DNA from: JAUIBE01 sp035267185
GTDB lineage: Bacteria; Pseudomonadota; Gammaproteobacteria; Xanthomonadales; SZUA-36
DNA: 23,823 nucleotides
Direction of reading: 5' to 3'
Assembly (NCBI GenBank): GCA_035267185.1
Contig: DATFLY010000142.1
Coordinates: 1-23,823 of the forward strand
The position numbers were made by a program, and so were the translations under genes. Below the pieces are notes generated by a model. It made no database searches. It saw only the letters and a list, made by a program, of their open reading frames with translations, and was not told the origin of the DNA. Position 1 is the first letter of the stretch, and each line of letters begins with the position of its first letter. This document shows positions 23,821 through 23,823 of the stretch, in pieces.

Positions 23821-23823
23821 AGA

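Noticed and set aside
23552..23823. Start of egtD
   Set aside because: No frame in this tail gives recognisable EgtD sequence, and it is filled with palindromes and stops.

Overview
The window looks like a stretch of gammaproteobacterial core chromosome. Nearly every gene is a recognisable housekeeping gene. RelA is of the monofunctional type with a decayed hydrolase half, which is typical of Gammaproteobacteria. The rluD-pgeF pair diverges from bamD, as in enterics. The pilSR pair diverges from sucCD, a layout I recall from Xanthomonas and its relatives, so an origin in or near the Xanthomonadales/Wenzhouxiangellaceae/Chromatiales is a reasonable guess. The placement rests on recalled gene order and gene types, not on a search. 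I see no phage, integrase, transposase, CRISPR array, tRNA or rRNA.

Layout: (1) 2-3085 (+), the 3' part of a very large multidomain glycosyltransferase, cut by the window edge. (2) 3086-3588, a 503-base gap without a gene, holding two diverged copies of one inverted-repeat element in opposite orientation. (3) 9479-3589 (-), hrpA then relA, overlapping by four bases. (4) 9576-10613 (+), a low-specificity L-threonine aldolase. (5) 13876-10627 (-), a tight three-gene run: rluD, pgeF and a membrane-anchored FMN/Fe-S glutamate-synthase-like protein. (6) 13997-14842 (+), the lipoprotein gene bamD. (7) 14843-15179, a gap packed with nested hairpins. (8) 18904-15180 (-), sucC, sucD and a glutamine-dependent NAD synthetase. 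(9) 19150-22231 (+), the two-component pair pilS-pilR. (10) 22274-23551 (+), egtB of ergothioneine synthesis. (11) 23552-23823, a tail of REP-like palindromes running off the edge.

How the genes work together: rluD matures 23S rRNA, hrpA rescues stalled ribosomes and relA reports amino-acid starvation, so the left half is rich in translation and stress functions. sucC-sucD-nadE couple a TCA-cycle step to NAD synthesis. pilS-pilR control type IV pili, but the pilin target is outside the window. BamD is part of outer-membrane protein assembly.

The protein-coding part is ordinary. The parts most worth a second look are the three structured intergenic regions: the paired elements at 3223-3569, the 216-base nested fold at 14853-15068, and the REP-like end at 23698-23820. 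I found no convincing new multi-gene system.
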